Shown: positions 22,701 through 35,800 of the stretch, in pieces
How positions within the stretch are numbered: position 1 is the stretch's first letter
Layout of the letters: each line of letters starts with the position of its first letter
NCBI RefSeq assembly: GCF_918797505.1
Contig: NC_092793.1
Span: forward strand, 69,745,660-69,809,659
Direction of reading: 5' to 3'
Length of the DNA: 64,000 bases
DNA from: Bemisia tabaci
Taxonomy: Eukaryota > Arthropoda > Insecta > Hemiptera > Aleyrodidae
Made by a program: the position numbers and the translations under genes
Notes under the pieces: generated by a model
Databases searched by the model: none
What the model was told of the DNA's origin: nothing
What the model saw: only the letters and a program-made list of their open reading frames with translations

Positions 22701-25700
22701 CAGGCCGGCAGTCTGCAAAAACGACCAAAATCCATCAATGTCATTCTTATATTTTAACTAGGTAATAATTCAAGACAGCAAGATTTTATACAATTCACCC
22801 TCATTGGTCCATCCTGAAATGTTTTAACCTTACTAATGGGATTTTGGCAAAGCACAAGGGTGGGATGGTTCTCTGCCATTTTTCAGTGGATCACAGTTGA
22901 ATTTGTAGCCACCCATCAAATTTAGAGAGAAAACTTAATTCATTAATATTTGCATAAAACAATCATGGAATAGACAGTTTTTTAAATTTAAGGAAAATTT
23001 TTCGACCAGAACATTTAGGTAATGGCTGAAAAATTCTCAATGAAAAAACATTCTCTAGAGATTTTTAAGAGTTATTGCAGAGCATTTAGATGCTTCAACA
23101 TCAAGTTTTGATCAGAGCGAGAAAAAAAATTTGCAGAGTGCGCTGTTAGAATATCCTGAATTGAAGTTAAAAAATCTCTGAAAACTATAAAAAACTATTC
23201 CAAGCATCGAAGTTTTTGGTGGGTACACTAAAAATGTTTTGTCTTAAAGTTTTCTGGATGTGATTTGACAATGGGGCTACTGCAATATTTTAGTATTGCC
23301 TTGACAACCTATGTAAAATATGGCAAGTAATGCATTTACAAGTTAAAACAAGCAGGAAGCTCCAACGCATTCGCGTCGGAAAGCGGCTCTGGCGACGGTA
23401 GTTGTTACGCGTTTACGGTTTCCTAGGTAACCTTTGTTTGCTATCAATGTCGAGTAGTATGACTAGGAAGCTCCAACCACGGCATTCTTCGAAAAAAGCG
23501 CGAAAACTTATAGATTTGAATTTTCAAATTTTAAACGTAAAGTACATTTTTTCCAGTGCGAGATTAAAGCACAGACCCGTTTTGAATTATTGCCAGTATC
23601 ACCATGATTCCAAAAATACACTACACAACATAGCATTCGCTCACAGGAAAAAGATATCAATTAAAATAAAAGCAGTCCCCCCTAAACAGCAGAAAATGGC
23701 GCCGATTCCCATCAACCAACGCGCGGTCTCTCCAATGTAACATGGTCCAATGATACTCCCCAGCTGGGACCGTCCGGAATAGCAGCTCTAGTGCAAGCAC
23801 CAGAGCCGCTAAAAAGCTCTAAAAAGCGTGGTTCCTTCTAAAAGAATCTTCTCTTTTAAACTGTTGAAAGACAAATATTTAGAATGAATGTAAGGTATCT
23901 TGAAACTAGAAGAAACCGAGTAATACCACGAATACCAGTAATACCACTGAATACCAAGTAATAAATGGATACTCACAAGAATGACTGGTGAGGAAATTAA
24001 AGCATCTGAAAGATGTGGTGGGGGCACTGTGACTAGGTGACTTCCACCTCCTTCCTTTCCATTTAGAATGTTGATAAATCCAGAAAGGGCATCATTATTA
24101 GAAATCTAGAACATAGACAAAGGAAATAATGCATACATTTACAGTTTGAGAAGCTTTCATATTGAATCTCAAAGAATCAAATCTTCTATTAGGCAATTAT
24201 GAAAAAATGATTTTTGGAATTTTCTTCTTAAGCTGGAATCCATGCGCAGGGATTTGAGAATTACAAAAAATAAAGGGGCAAGTAACACTAAAGAAATTCA
24301 TATCACACAGGAAATTATGCCTTGGAAAAATTAAAAAGGATTTCATTTCAAAGTTATGTTTCAAAATACTATGGTAAATCTCTGAAAAGGGAAAGAATCT
24401 CCGCAGAATCTGCTCAGATAGTGAGCTAAACATCATTTAAATTCTGAAAGTATCAGCTCATCCCTTGTAGACATACATATGTAGCAATGTAAGCTGACAC
24501 ATTTATGCTTCATCAAAGTTAAATCATGAAAGTTTGATGTTAGTGTTAATTAATACTTAATTTTTATGAATTTTCAGTTGGTAATCATTGCATCAACATA
24601 TAAAGACCAAAACTGTTCTTGAATAAAAGAGAAGGAATTGGTCTGTTTCAAACTACACCAAGAGGGAAAATTGGCATTTTCCTTCATGGAAAATCGCTTG
24701 AAAACCAAGATGATTAGCAAAATCTGAACTTCAAAAAAATTCTGGGGCATGAACATACTTAATTTGATACACATGAGCCCCTTTCATGATGGAACCCTAA
24801 CTCTCACAAAACTGTAAATGGCCGGCAAAATACTTTTTTTTTTTATCAAAACGTCACTCTGAAAGCAGGGAAGTCAAGATGTTGTATAAGTGGCCTCTGT
24901 ATGTTGTTCGTTATTAATCCAAAAACTGCTTCACATAACAGCAGTCATTTTAAGTTACAAATGGAATTGTGAGACCAGGATGACTCATATGTATTGAATT
25001 ATATCTTAGGGAATTTTAGGCTTTGGGAATGTTCTTGTTGTTTTTCGAAAAATATTCCTCGGGAAACAACTCTGGTTTTGGCTCTGTTTGAAGTTTGCAA
25101 CAGACCCATTGAATTCAAAGGTAATTAGGAGGGGATAAGGGTCAAACGTTCCCCCTTCATTTAATTTACTTAAATTTAACAAAGAGTAGGATGAAATTCA
25201 TAGAGAGGGGTGATCATCTAAAACCCATTCTATAGATTTTTATGCATTGTTTCTGGTCAATCTGTTGATGCTACAAATTTGAAGAAAGGAAATTTTACTA
25301 CTACTTTACCTCTTCACCAAAACTGACGATATCAACATTGACTTTTTCTTTCTTCAACCTCTTAGCTAATTTTGTCATTTCTTTAGATTCAAGATTGACT
25401 GGACTTCCAATGAAGACGACTATGCGCATCTTATGATTCTTTCCTTGTCTGTGCTTCAGAGCAAGCTGTAAGAAGGGGGAAAACATGTAAATGAGAAAAA
25501 ACAAAATTAAGATGTGCAAACTAATAATTTCATGCCCTTGATTATTCTGGTACTTTAAATTATCGTCTTTCCCCAATTTTTCAATAAATTTTATGATACT
25601 TTCCACGTTTTAAATTATTAAGTAAAAAAAGGCCATCACTTCTGAAAATGGCCTCACATTTACTATGATCCTTGAATCAAGAGATCAGGCATTTTCAGTA

Positions 25701-28099
25701 TCCTTAAGTTCCAAAATGTCCCACCAGAGCTGAAAATGTGGCCTAGACCGTAAAATGTATTAAACATGCTGTAAAATCTCCAAAAGTGTTGCTAAAAATT
25801 TTACTTTGACAAGAGGATAAATTTGACTAAAAGTGTTAGTCGGCGCTTGAACAGATTTCAGATTTTGAAAACACAACTGTTTTTACCCCAGAAATAGAAA
25901 ATCGCCCATTTTTTGTGCCATTTTTTTCCAGCTTAAAAGTAATATAGCATGATAAAGTGAACTTACGTGAGCTACTCGGATACCAGTTAAAAAGTTGATT
26001 TCACCATCAGGCTGGATTTGATGTAACTTAGATAAAATTCTTCCAACATCAGAGGTAAGAGACGAGACTACTTTGACACTGAAAAAATACCATTCAAAAA
26101 ATAGTTAAGCGTAATGACAAGGAATTGAGATAAATGACATGATTTTGATAAAATCAGGCAATGATATAGGGTAAAAAAGCAATGAGTGAGGAAATCATTG
26201 TCAAAAGAACTAAATGCATCAATAACACTGAGATTGATATATTGAACTTAAATTTACAGCTTAATGATGGTGGTCAGTGGTAAAAGTAAGCTATGAATAT
26301 TCAGAGTTGCATTTTTTAGAAGTGATCTCGCTTTTAATTTAGATGCCTCCAAAATAAAATGCTTTAAAGTGGTGGAAGGTATATAATCATACGGGACAAA
26401 CTGATTTGAGTATTTTAAAATTCATCTCCGCCTTTAAATGATTAAAAAAGAAGACCACTCACTCCCATCAGTTTGAGTTTAAAGTGAATATTTTTTTACA
26501 AAATAAAGAAACTCACCTACAGTTTTAAAACATAATAGGTACTTAGAAATTTCCGGGAAAAATAAGGCATTTGAGAAAATTCTGATATTTCTTGACTTAC
26601 ACAATTCTTTTAAAATAAACTGCCTAAACTAATGAACAGTCAAGAGGAGAGACTTACTTGGCCATAGTCAAAAGACCGACATTGTTTTCAGGGTTTGACC
26701 TAGTTTTTGAATGGCACACGACATTAATAGCATCCTGTTGAGCTTGTAACCGAGTTGGGATGAAATCACCGTTCCTCATGAAGTCGCTATTGTCAACACT
26801 AAACAAAGATCAGACATGAGATTAAAAAAACAATGTATTGCAAATGATTTCAGAAAGATTTATTCACGATACATTAGGCTACACTACTCAAGTACTTGAG
26901 TATATGGCTGGGAGTGTTTCACTAACTCCTCAGCCCCATTCACCATTGTTGCTTTTCGTGGATTGAGTTTTTTAACAGACTGAGCCAATGGATAAACCAA
27001 AGAAATCATTAATGCCTAACAACTGCTACTATCATTTACTGATCAATACTATGCTCTAACGAATCAGTTTAGAACGGTTGAGTGATAAGGAGTCCTACCA
27101 ATCGTTCATGGCTTTGTCCGAAGCAGGGTAGTATAACCTCTAAGCTGAAGAGAAGCTTTTCGACATTGATTTAACGTCCAATAACTACATATCAGATACA
27201 GGAAGTAATTACCCCATAGAAAATCCAGGGATAGATTAAAGTAGACATAAGGGCAAATAGCTGAATCAGCGTAAACAGGATCTTCCTCAGTGCAAATTCT
27301 TTGAAACATCCTTTTCACTTCCTAAAAATAGGTTAGCTGATCTGGCTTGCGCTTCATAGAGAGGCTACAAATACGTATAGGTATTTCTAAAAATCTAGCT
27401 TTCTGATTAATGATTAAAATTTAGGAAGACACCTTAGCTTCAATTGCCCAACAAATGAATTTTTCAGTGCAACTGGCAAAAGACTTGCCCTGGAAAAAAT
27501 CCCTGGGAAACCCACAAGCATACAATAAGCACATCTATCCTTACTTAAATTTTCCAATTGGAATCAAGTTATCTCTAATCAACTATTCCTCTTCACTGTG
27601 GAGACTAAAGAAAAAGATGGACAGATTGAGATGAATCGACAAAGAGGTCGATGGGCCATCAGAGTTGTTCGGTTATTACTGATTTTGGTATGTGAACTTA
27701 TAATCCAAAGGGTCATGTTACTGATGAGGTAATAGATACCTTAGAAGCTTAGCAATACTGGCTTGAGTTTTGGAATAAACATTGGACTTTGTGTTGTCTT
27801 CAAAACGTCATTCATCATGGTCAGCTGGGATTCACGGCGTGACTAGCGCTTCGGAAAAACATTTGATTCTATATGCGAAAGGAGTCAATGCCTGCTGTAC
27901 CTCTGGTCTGGTTGCAGGTGGGTTAAATTCCTACCATTATTAGTACAAAAATATCGAGGTAAAAACGTATATCCTGGAGCGGAAAATCAGTGATTTAGAG
28001 TACCCTACTGACCACAGAAATTTGCAACACTTAGAGCTTCAAATGCAAGAAATAGGAGAGAATTATGACTCACCAAATCATTGTGCTTTCGAGAACCAT
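19758..28099 (-). CDS. PSMD4: 26S proteasome ubiquitin receptor Rpn10 (PSMD4)
   Basis: Regulatory-particle subunit that binds polyubiquitin chains on substrates. Nine coding exons on the minus strand: 28074-28099, 26658-26798, 25967-26078, 25310-25465, 23977-24105, 22185-22271, 21619-21712, 20583-20756, 19758-20002. All have GT..AG borders and consistent phase, giving 387 aa, the usual animal length (about 380-400). The start [20 protein letters not shown] opens a von Willebrand A domain (about 1-188, including [20 protein letters not shown]). Ubiquitin-interacting motifs follow: [16 protein letters not shown] (211-226), a shorter [11 protein letters not shown] (252-262) and [16 protein letters not shown] (291-306). 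The conserved tail [20 protein letters not shown] precedes a Lys-rich C-terminus. No disabling change was seen. Confidence 0.97.
23340..23830. repeat. GC-richer insertion in PSMD4 intron
   Basis: Compositionally distinct from the AT-rich intron. AGCGGCTCTGG near 23382 is inverted as CCAGAGCCGCT near 23800, and AGGAAGCTCCAAC occurs twice (about 23353 and 23465). The plus strand has a 113-codon open frame (23402-23740) that resembles nothing I know. It is probably a transposon-derived insertion. Confidence 0.4.
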
Positions 28100-28809
28100 T
28101 GTGATACTGCAAAAATTCACTATCTGTTCTATTAATTAGGAAATTAGACGACTTTTAACTGTTTTTCAGAATAAATCAGGAAAAAATTTGACCAAAACAA
28201 AAAGATTGCTTGCTCATCTCGGTGATTGATGCAACTGTGAATCCTTATCAGTGGATTTTGGTGCAAACACGTTGTCATATCTGAAGTTTTTAATTTTTTA
28301 ACTAGAGAGCGCTCGATACCTATTAGCTTTTGGCGGTTTATTTAAATTTAAGTAATGAAGATCAAGGATCTGATCCAGCAAGGCATTACCGCTGCGGTAT
28401 TTTTTTCGATATGCATAAACAGGAAGGAAGTAAGAAAAAACATGCAAACTATTTTTTCATTTGCCAATTCACTCAACCTTTGAGTGGGAATTCATGAGTG
28501 TGGAAATTCGGAAGAACATGTTGATAACGTCATCTAATTTTCGTTATCACATACATTGTCCTCCTTGCTGCTTCTCCTTCTGCCACCTCTTTTCATTAAT
28601 TTCTTTAGAAACATTCACTCTTAATTTTTTTTCTCCAAAACAGTTTTGGAATAGTTTAAAAAAAAGAAGGAAAAATTGTCCCGCTTGTCATCATTCAAAG
28701 GGGCAAGGAAACTAAAATGGACAGAAGCGGCGATGAAATGTTTATTATAAAATATCCAATCCCCCATAAAATTGTATGGTCTTCGTCAGCAAATTAGGTG
28801 TGTACTCAC

Positions 28810-28870
28810 TTGATAACTTTTGTTTGAATCGCCTCATCTCGACGAGATTCTTTTAACGGCATTTCAGTTC
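28810..28870 (-). other. PSMD4: Probable 5' leader exon of PSMD4
   Basis: The minus strand ends ..GTTATCAA|gtgagt at 28810, a good donor. The first coding exon has an acceptor, tttttgcag, just before 28106. Splicing would leave TATCACA ahead of the normal ATG. An ATG in this leader (28862-28860) would be in frame with the Rpn10 start. Confidence 0.45.
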
Positions 28871-30275
28871 GCCTTCAATTTTTAGTGTAGGCACCACGAG
28901 CTCCCACGTGGTCGAATAGTCGTATCATGCCCCTGGTCAAATGCAAGATGCAATAGTCAGCCCTATGTCAATCTCTGTCCCCTATGGGCGAATTTGGTGT
29001 GGACACGGCAATTTTTGTTATTTAATATAATGTATAATAATATAGTATGATAATTTTTGTCAACTTAGGTCTCGTCTGTACGGGATGCCTTCATGAAATT
29101 TGTCCCAGGGAAAATTCTCACTTGCGAAAGTGGGAAAAAATATTCACTAAATCAATATGAAATGCAGTATAAAGTATAGTCCTTGTGCTCCTCGTAGACC
29201 TCTAGGACCAACTGAGAGAGGAAGAAATAAGTGAAAGAAAATTGTGTGCAGTATTTTGTTGTTCACTTATTCGATTGTTTGTTCGTGTTTGTCCAATTTA
29301 ACTATTGGACAAGGCGCAAAGGTGCAGTTTTTGCTGTTTAGAGTTATAAGTGTTCGAATTTTCGATACACGTTGCTTGTGTTACGTGGATCCTTATGGCG
29401 TGAAAGAAAGTTCAAACTGACTTTTGGTGCTTAAAAATTGGAATGTGGGAGCGAATTTTACAGACTATGCATTAAGTCTTGTTTTACTTAAAATAATTTA
29501 TATCTCAATTTTTTCTAAAACTGCACTTAAATGCGCAATGTCCTCCAAGTCGTTCAATTGCAATTATATCTAATCATTATCTTACTACCGATGAATAGCC
29601 GGTTTTTACTAATTTATCGTATATGGTTGTCACGGGAACGAGAGAGCCCCGCCCCGTCCCAAGGAAACGGTAACTGCGAAAGGCACCTCACTAAAGGAGT
29701 CAGGGTAATTTTTCAGCTTCAAAGGGGCAGTAGAGGTCCAAAAATAAAAAAGAATCAATGAATTTTGGAAATGAAAACTTCTCAATGACCAATTTGAGTT
29801 GCTTTTATCGGAAAATGTATTGAGTAAAATTTCAAAGATGACATAAATATTACCCTATGCCTTTGTCAGTTATTTGGACAAACACCATATACAGGGTAAA
29901 AATCAAGTCATATCAACTCGTCACTTTAGTAAATATAATTATTTTGATTATTTATTAAAATGAATGCGCAAAGAGTCTAATTTCACTCCTAACTTTAAAG
30001 TTGAACTATATCTTCGGGTATTTTCAATCGATTAAGTATATTAGGATTGTGATGGAACTAGTATAGTCATTACATTTATCCTTTATCATTTGAATCAACA
30101 AAGTACTGGAAAAAATCCTTTACATTTTCTGGCGGAGATCGAGTGGAATTCTGGAGGCCATTCCTCCGCCGGCCCTCTCCCCTATAGTCCGAGAGCCAGA
30201 CGACTTTGAGTGACAAACTCGGGATACGTGTTTTGACCCCCTAAATCGATAGCCTTGCATGCACTGAAACGGAAA
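28871..30275. other. Intergenic, TE remnants only
   Basis: Contains the 29307-29543 TIR element. Otherwise AT-rich sequence without a recognisable exon; no neverland C-terminal exon was found here on the minus strand. Confidence 0.45.
29307..29543. repeat. TIR element, GGACAAGGCGCA family, uninterrupted copy
   Basis: GGACAAGGCGCAAAGGTGCA at the left and TGCACTTAAATGCGCAATG then TCC at the right. It shares TACGTGGATCCTTATGGC-type interior sequence with 3718-4542 but lacks the two nested insertions. Confidence 0.72.
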
Positions 30276-30278
30276 ATT

Positions 30279-30653
30279 TTTGTCTGCCGCCCTCTAGCCT
30301 GTGCCATCACCCTCATCTAGGCCCTCAAAGTGGTCCAAAAAACACCATCTGGTGACAAACTCCTGACGCTCGGCAGACAAGTCTATTATTAAAGATCATA
30401 CCCAGGGTGACTAGAAAAACTTTGTCTGCCGCCTTCTAGCCTGTGCCATCACCCTCATCTAGGCCCTCAAAGTGGTCCAAAAAACACCATCTGGTGACAA
30501 ACTCCTGACGCTCAGCAGACAAGTCTATTATTAAAGATCATACCCAGGGTGACTAGAAAAACTTTGTCTGCCGCCTTCTAGCCTGTGCCATCACCCTCAT
30601 CTAGGCCCTCAAAGTGGTCCAAAAAACACCATCTGGTGACAAACTCCTGACGC
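30279..30653 (+). repeat. Tandem repeat, period 142 bp, ~2.6 copies
   Basis: TGTCTGCCGC recurs at 30281, 30423 and 30565, exactly 142 bp apart. Each unit contains TGTGCCATCACCCTCATCTA and CACCATCTGGTGACAAACTC. Units are nearly identical, indicating recent amplification or homogenisation. Confidence 0.92.
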
Positions 30654-30774
30654 CTAGTGTGGTTGCAGATGTACTCCTGTGAGCAGCTTGTGTAATAAAG
30701 TTTGAATGATACATCATTCTCTTCGTTTTTTCGTGTAGAATCCGATTTTCGATGTTGTCAAGTCCAAAAATGAT

Positions 30775-31560
30775 GCTGGTGCCCCCAATTCAAGATGGCG
30801 CCCAAAATGGCCGCCCCGGGGGTCAAAATTCCAAAATTTGAGAATATTGTCGAGTTTGGTATCCATTTATATGTAATTTTGGTCGTAGAATTCATATCTG
30901 GTGTCGAAAAATAATTTCAACCCCTTAGGGTCCGTCAAATCCAAGATGGCGGCCAAAATTTCAACTTTAATGATAATTACCCAAGATGCACCTTTCACTG
31001 TCGAATGACGTGTCTTCATTTATGTTAATTAGGTCAGAAAACCTACAAGGGAGGTCTACAATGCCACTGCACCCTATGGAGGGCCAGGGTTCACCCCCTC
31101 CTACCCCCAATATGGTCGCCGCGGAGGGCATAAATAGTGACATTCTCTCAGAACGTCATAGTAGGTGTCCATTCCTATGTAATTTGAGGCGTAAATTCCA
31201 AATTTCAAGACATAAATCGCAAATGTGAGACTTGCAATGGCTTATACCCTATAAGGGGCCAGGGGAACCCCCTCAACCCCCTCTTCTTTCTAATATGGCT
31301 GCCATGGGGGGCATAAATAGTGAAATTCTCTCAGGACGTCATGTGAGGTGTCGATTCATAACATTGGGACCATATACGTTTTCAGATCCCAGAAATCGTC
31401 CAGAATTAAGAAAACACATAACTTCCAAGGGAAATTATGAACTTGATTTATCGACTTTTTTCACCCTGAAATGTCCGCTATTCCAATATTCGCCCACATA
31501 GGAACAGTGAAATTCTCTCAAAGCGGCATAGTAGGTGTCGATTTGTTTTTAATCTGAGGC
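30775..31560 (+). repeat. Diverged tandem repeat, ~200-bp units
   Basis: Recurring blocks: GGCCAGGG..CCCCCTC, AATATGG(T/C)(C/T)GCC, GCATAAATAGTGA, ATTCTCTCA and a GGTGTC(C/G)ATT phrase. Three units are recognisable (about 31030, 31240, 31505). An AAGATGGCGGCCAAAA phrase occurs just upstream. No protein signature was seen. Confidence 0.6.
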
Positions 31561-32123
31561 GTGGATTTCGAATCACAAGTCAAAACATGTAAATATCCCA
31601 TAGTGACGAAAATACTTATATATGGCAACCGCTTTGGCCTACATTTTGGACTAAAAATGCTGCTTGGGTTCATTTTTGTCGAAAGAGCTGGAAATGAATT
31701 GGTGATTTTAATGGTAATTGACAAATTTCACGCGTATTCTTTTTCTATGTACGCAAAGGACTCAGATGGGCGTCTGTTTTTTTCATTTTTAAAAATTCCC
31801 ACAAAAATATAATTTTTTTGCCGACGAAGTATGTATCTGCATTCAGAGTTCCTATGTTATTGTTTATGAACGCACTCAGTTTAATTGCAATTAAAACAAC
31901 TGGATAATTGAGTGCTTTTTGTAGCGCAGGGTTTCGTCTCCTAGTAGAAGCGACACCTACAGTTTCCTGCGTTATCTGCAACAAAACGCACGCTCCTGCT
32001 AGAAGAAAATCGATTACAAAAAGAACCATCTATTATCCAGTTATCTAATAATGAAAGAACCAGAAACCAATATGAATCCTTTGTGTACATTTGAAAAAGA
32101 ACACCGGTGAAATATGTCAATCA

Positions 32124-32623
32124 NNNNNNNNNNNNNNNNNNNNNNNNNNNNNNNNNNNNNNNNNNNNNNNNNNNNNNNNNNNNNNNNNNNNNNNNNNNNN
32201 NNNNNNNNNNNNNNNNNNNNNNNNNNNNNNNNNNNNNNNNNNNNNNNNNNNNNNNNNNNNNNNNNNNNNNNNNNNNNNNNNNNNNNNNNNNNNNNNNNNN
32301 NNNNNNNNNNNNNNNNNNNNNNNNNNNNNNNNNNNNNNNNNNNNNNNNNNNNNNNNNNNNNNNNNNNNNNNNNNNNNNNNNNNNNNNNNNNNNNNNNNNN
32401 NNNNNNNNNNNNNNNNNNNNNNNNNNNNNNNNNNNNNNNNNNNNNNNNNNNNNNNNNNNNNNNNNNNNNNNNNNNNNNNNNNNNNNNNNNNNNNNNNNNN
32501 NNNNNNNNNNNNNNNNNNNNNNNNNNNNNNNNNNNNNNNNNNNNNNNNNNNNNNNNNNNNNNNNNNNNNNNNNNNNNNNNNNNNNNNNNNNNNNNNNNNN
32601 NNNNNNNNNNNNNNNNNNNNNNN
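32124..32623. other. Assembly gap, 500 N
   Basis: Exactly 500 unknown bases, a round scaffold-gap size, so the true length is unknown. It lies immediately downstream (minus strand) of the last visible neverland exon. Confidence 1.
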
Positions 32624-32815
32624 ATTGTTATTGGAGGATTAAGCGTAGTGACGCAATCATGGATTTAATTAAATTTGTGATTTTTTTTCCTCTGTTGATT
32701 TTATTTTTCACTCATGCATAGACTCCGGGGATGTGTATGTAGTTCTTCCGATGAAACTTATTCTGAAACGCAGAGAGACCGGCAAAAGCCACAAATTCGA
32801 CTTTGAAAAGCTTAC

Positions 32816-35800
32816 CTTTTTCAGAATATGGCACGCTGGTGCATTTTCCACTATTCCCATCGAACTGCCAGCCGTGGAAAGGACATTCTAAGCAGTCACC
32901 TCTGACCACCCCACCAAGACCCATGTTGGCACCTAGATGAGGGCAGTAAGCGTCCATTATATGGACCTTCCCTTCTGGCGTGCGAAACACAGCAAAATTC
33001 TCGCCTACAGCCGAAAAAAAAAAATATATAAGTTTTTACAAGGATATAATCATCGAGAAAGGTTCATTTTCAACTTTTGGAGGTATGTGCGATATTGGTG
33101 AAAAAAATTCTAAATTATAACCTAACGAAATCAATGAACGGCAGTTTGTTCACTCATTTTAAGCAATATGCCTCAATTACGGTGTGCAAATAGTGTCCAC
33201 ACCAAAATTTCCGCACAGAATTTTCAAAGAATATTTGCACCTCAACGAGAGTTCTGAACTTGTTTCAAATGTTATTATTCATAGAAATCAAATCAAATAC
33301 AAAGCTACTACTCACCTAGTGCTGTGACGTATTTTACTTGGTTTTTGGAAACTTCAGATGATTCCAAAATGTTGAACCATCCATTGGGGTAGACTGGAGG
33401 AATGTTCCCAATTTTTGATGTTTTCCTAATATTTTTCACAAGTTGTTGGATACTTTTCTTTTGGTGTCGCGTGGCTGCTTGCTCAATGAAGTAATCATAC
33501 CCCACTTCACTTAAATCCTGTACAGAAAAATAGCATAATCTTAAACAAAATCATCGATTATTTGAACACTTCGGATCGTCATTTTTTACTGTATCAAGAT
33601 ACGGTACCAAGTTCATAAAGTGTCGTTGCCTCTTTATTCATGCCCTGGCCGAGTGAAATACAAAAATTTGACAAGCAGATTAATTTCAGGCCAATAAAAG
33701 CGTAAAAAGAGAAATATAAAAGAGTGATGTAATTTTGAGTTTGAGATGAAAAATCTGTATTGTGATAACAAAGATATGGACGGCGGTATAATTTTAATCG
33801 AACAAGCTGAAAAAAAGATCTAAATATTTAAATCTGTATCTCATCTTTTCAAATTATTAAAGAGCATTATTTGTATTCGTAAACTCCTCTAATCATATAT
33901 TACTCTCCAATTTGTTTTCAATGAAAAAACATGTAAAAACAATGTAAATTGGGGAAGAAGAGAGTATTCTAAAGATTGCAGTTGACTTGACTAGTTTCAT
34001 CCGCACTTACATGCCTCGCTTTGAACAAAGTTTGTCGTCAATTAAATGGAATCATTGGACAATGTCCTGTTCAACTACCCGAAGAATTTCTGTCGAGAAC
34101 ATTCATTATATGGAATTCAATCATTAGTTATTTTAATTACCTATCTCGAAATCTGCTTGTGTTGACTTACCCGAACGTAATTTTTGGGGCGTATGATGAA
34201 GTAGTAACACAGATATGCGAATATAATCGTTGGAACTAAGAACCATAGCGATATCTGCTGAATCAGGTATATAACATTCATGACAATAAATTTGAGTCCA
34301 GCTCCTGTCCAACTTTTTTCAGCCATAGTGTCCCATTTTGCATAAAATTCTTGAATCAGCAAGGTATCATTGATGTCTGACGGTCCTGAAATCAAAATAT
34401 TCACCCCATTTAGATACACATTCTTCCTGGAATTCGCCTAAAATTTATTTGTTCACAGTTTGAAATATTATAAATCGATAGAAAGATCAAACAATTTTTA
34501 CCTTCTCTCTTGGGGTAAGAGCTTCTTGGGACTTTGAGATGGGGGGTAGGTTTAAACCCTCTTTTTGCCCAGGTGATCTATACACAGCACCATTTACAAA
34601 ACTCGATGCTCAAAGACCAGTGGACTAAAAAGCGTTGTTCGTAAATGGGTTCCAAGCCTCCTAGCCTCTTTCAAAGCGCAAAACATTTTACATAACGCTC
34701 ATTGACTGGCAAAAGCTTAAAATGAGTGCAAGAAACATTGATTTGTCATTGCAGATTCAAAATTCGAGGCGTATGTGACGGGAGGACGATTTGACAGGAT
34801 GTAGATTCGATTCACGGTCACACCAAGGAAAGAGGAGTCCTACGTTTGAAAATTTATTCGGAACGCCTTACGACCGTGATGGACGGTTCCGAATATCTTA
34901 TAGAAATCATCTCGACGTGCTAGATTAGCATTATCTCGTTGAGATACATTTTTCTGTCAAGATGTCTCATAAATTCAAGCGCAGGACGTAAAATCCGTGT
35001 CATCGATTAATATAAACAAATTGTATATTCACAGTTTTTTTCGTATTATTCACCATTTTTTTTCACAATACAACAACTTCGCTTTTCACCTTTTAAAGAG
35101 AAAATCAAAATAAATATCCGAACAGAGTCTATATTACCGTACATATGATGTGCAACTTGTAATCAATTGTTCAATCTTAGTTCAAAAGCTTTCTCATGTT
35201 TAATATGAGCAAAAACAAAATTCGTACGTTACTAAGAAATCGCCCCGCGGCTGCCACACGGTCCAACCCAGAAGAACCTTATGCGTGGTATAATTAACTT
35301 GGGGCATAATACGGAAATGCGAAGATAACAGGCTTGGCTACCGATTATTTCCAGCTGGTGAGGTTCAGTATATATGATAAAAAAATCAAAATTCAGGAGT
35401 CAAACTGTTCAGAGTAATGGTTCAGAGAAGCGGCTTTTTCAACTTTTTATAGCTTGTTATTCAGTACCGCAAATGACCCAAAGGACAATGATTTAATAAA
35501 CGCTATAGGTACGCCTTTCCTTCCGCCGTGATTTTATCACCGGCTGAACGAAAAAAACAGATGCAACGCAGGTTTTGACGAATAAAAACTTAAGTTCCGA
35601 AAGAACTGGAGACGAATTTTCTCAATTGCTTTCGAGAGAACCTATTTTGAAAGAAGATATTCCTTATCGGTCTACTTACGAAAACATCTTCAGCTACCTG
35701 TTATCACTTTATTTCTGACCCGAATCACTTTACAGTCGTGGTTCTTTTTTCATTTTCGACGCATTTATATCCTATTTTTCATGGTTTTCCAAAGGAATAG

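Noticed and set aside
32091..32721. Long ORFs spanning the N-run
   Set aside because: They consist of unknown bases; not real coding evidence.
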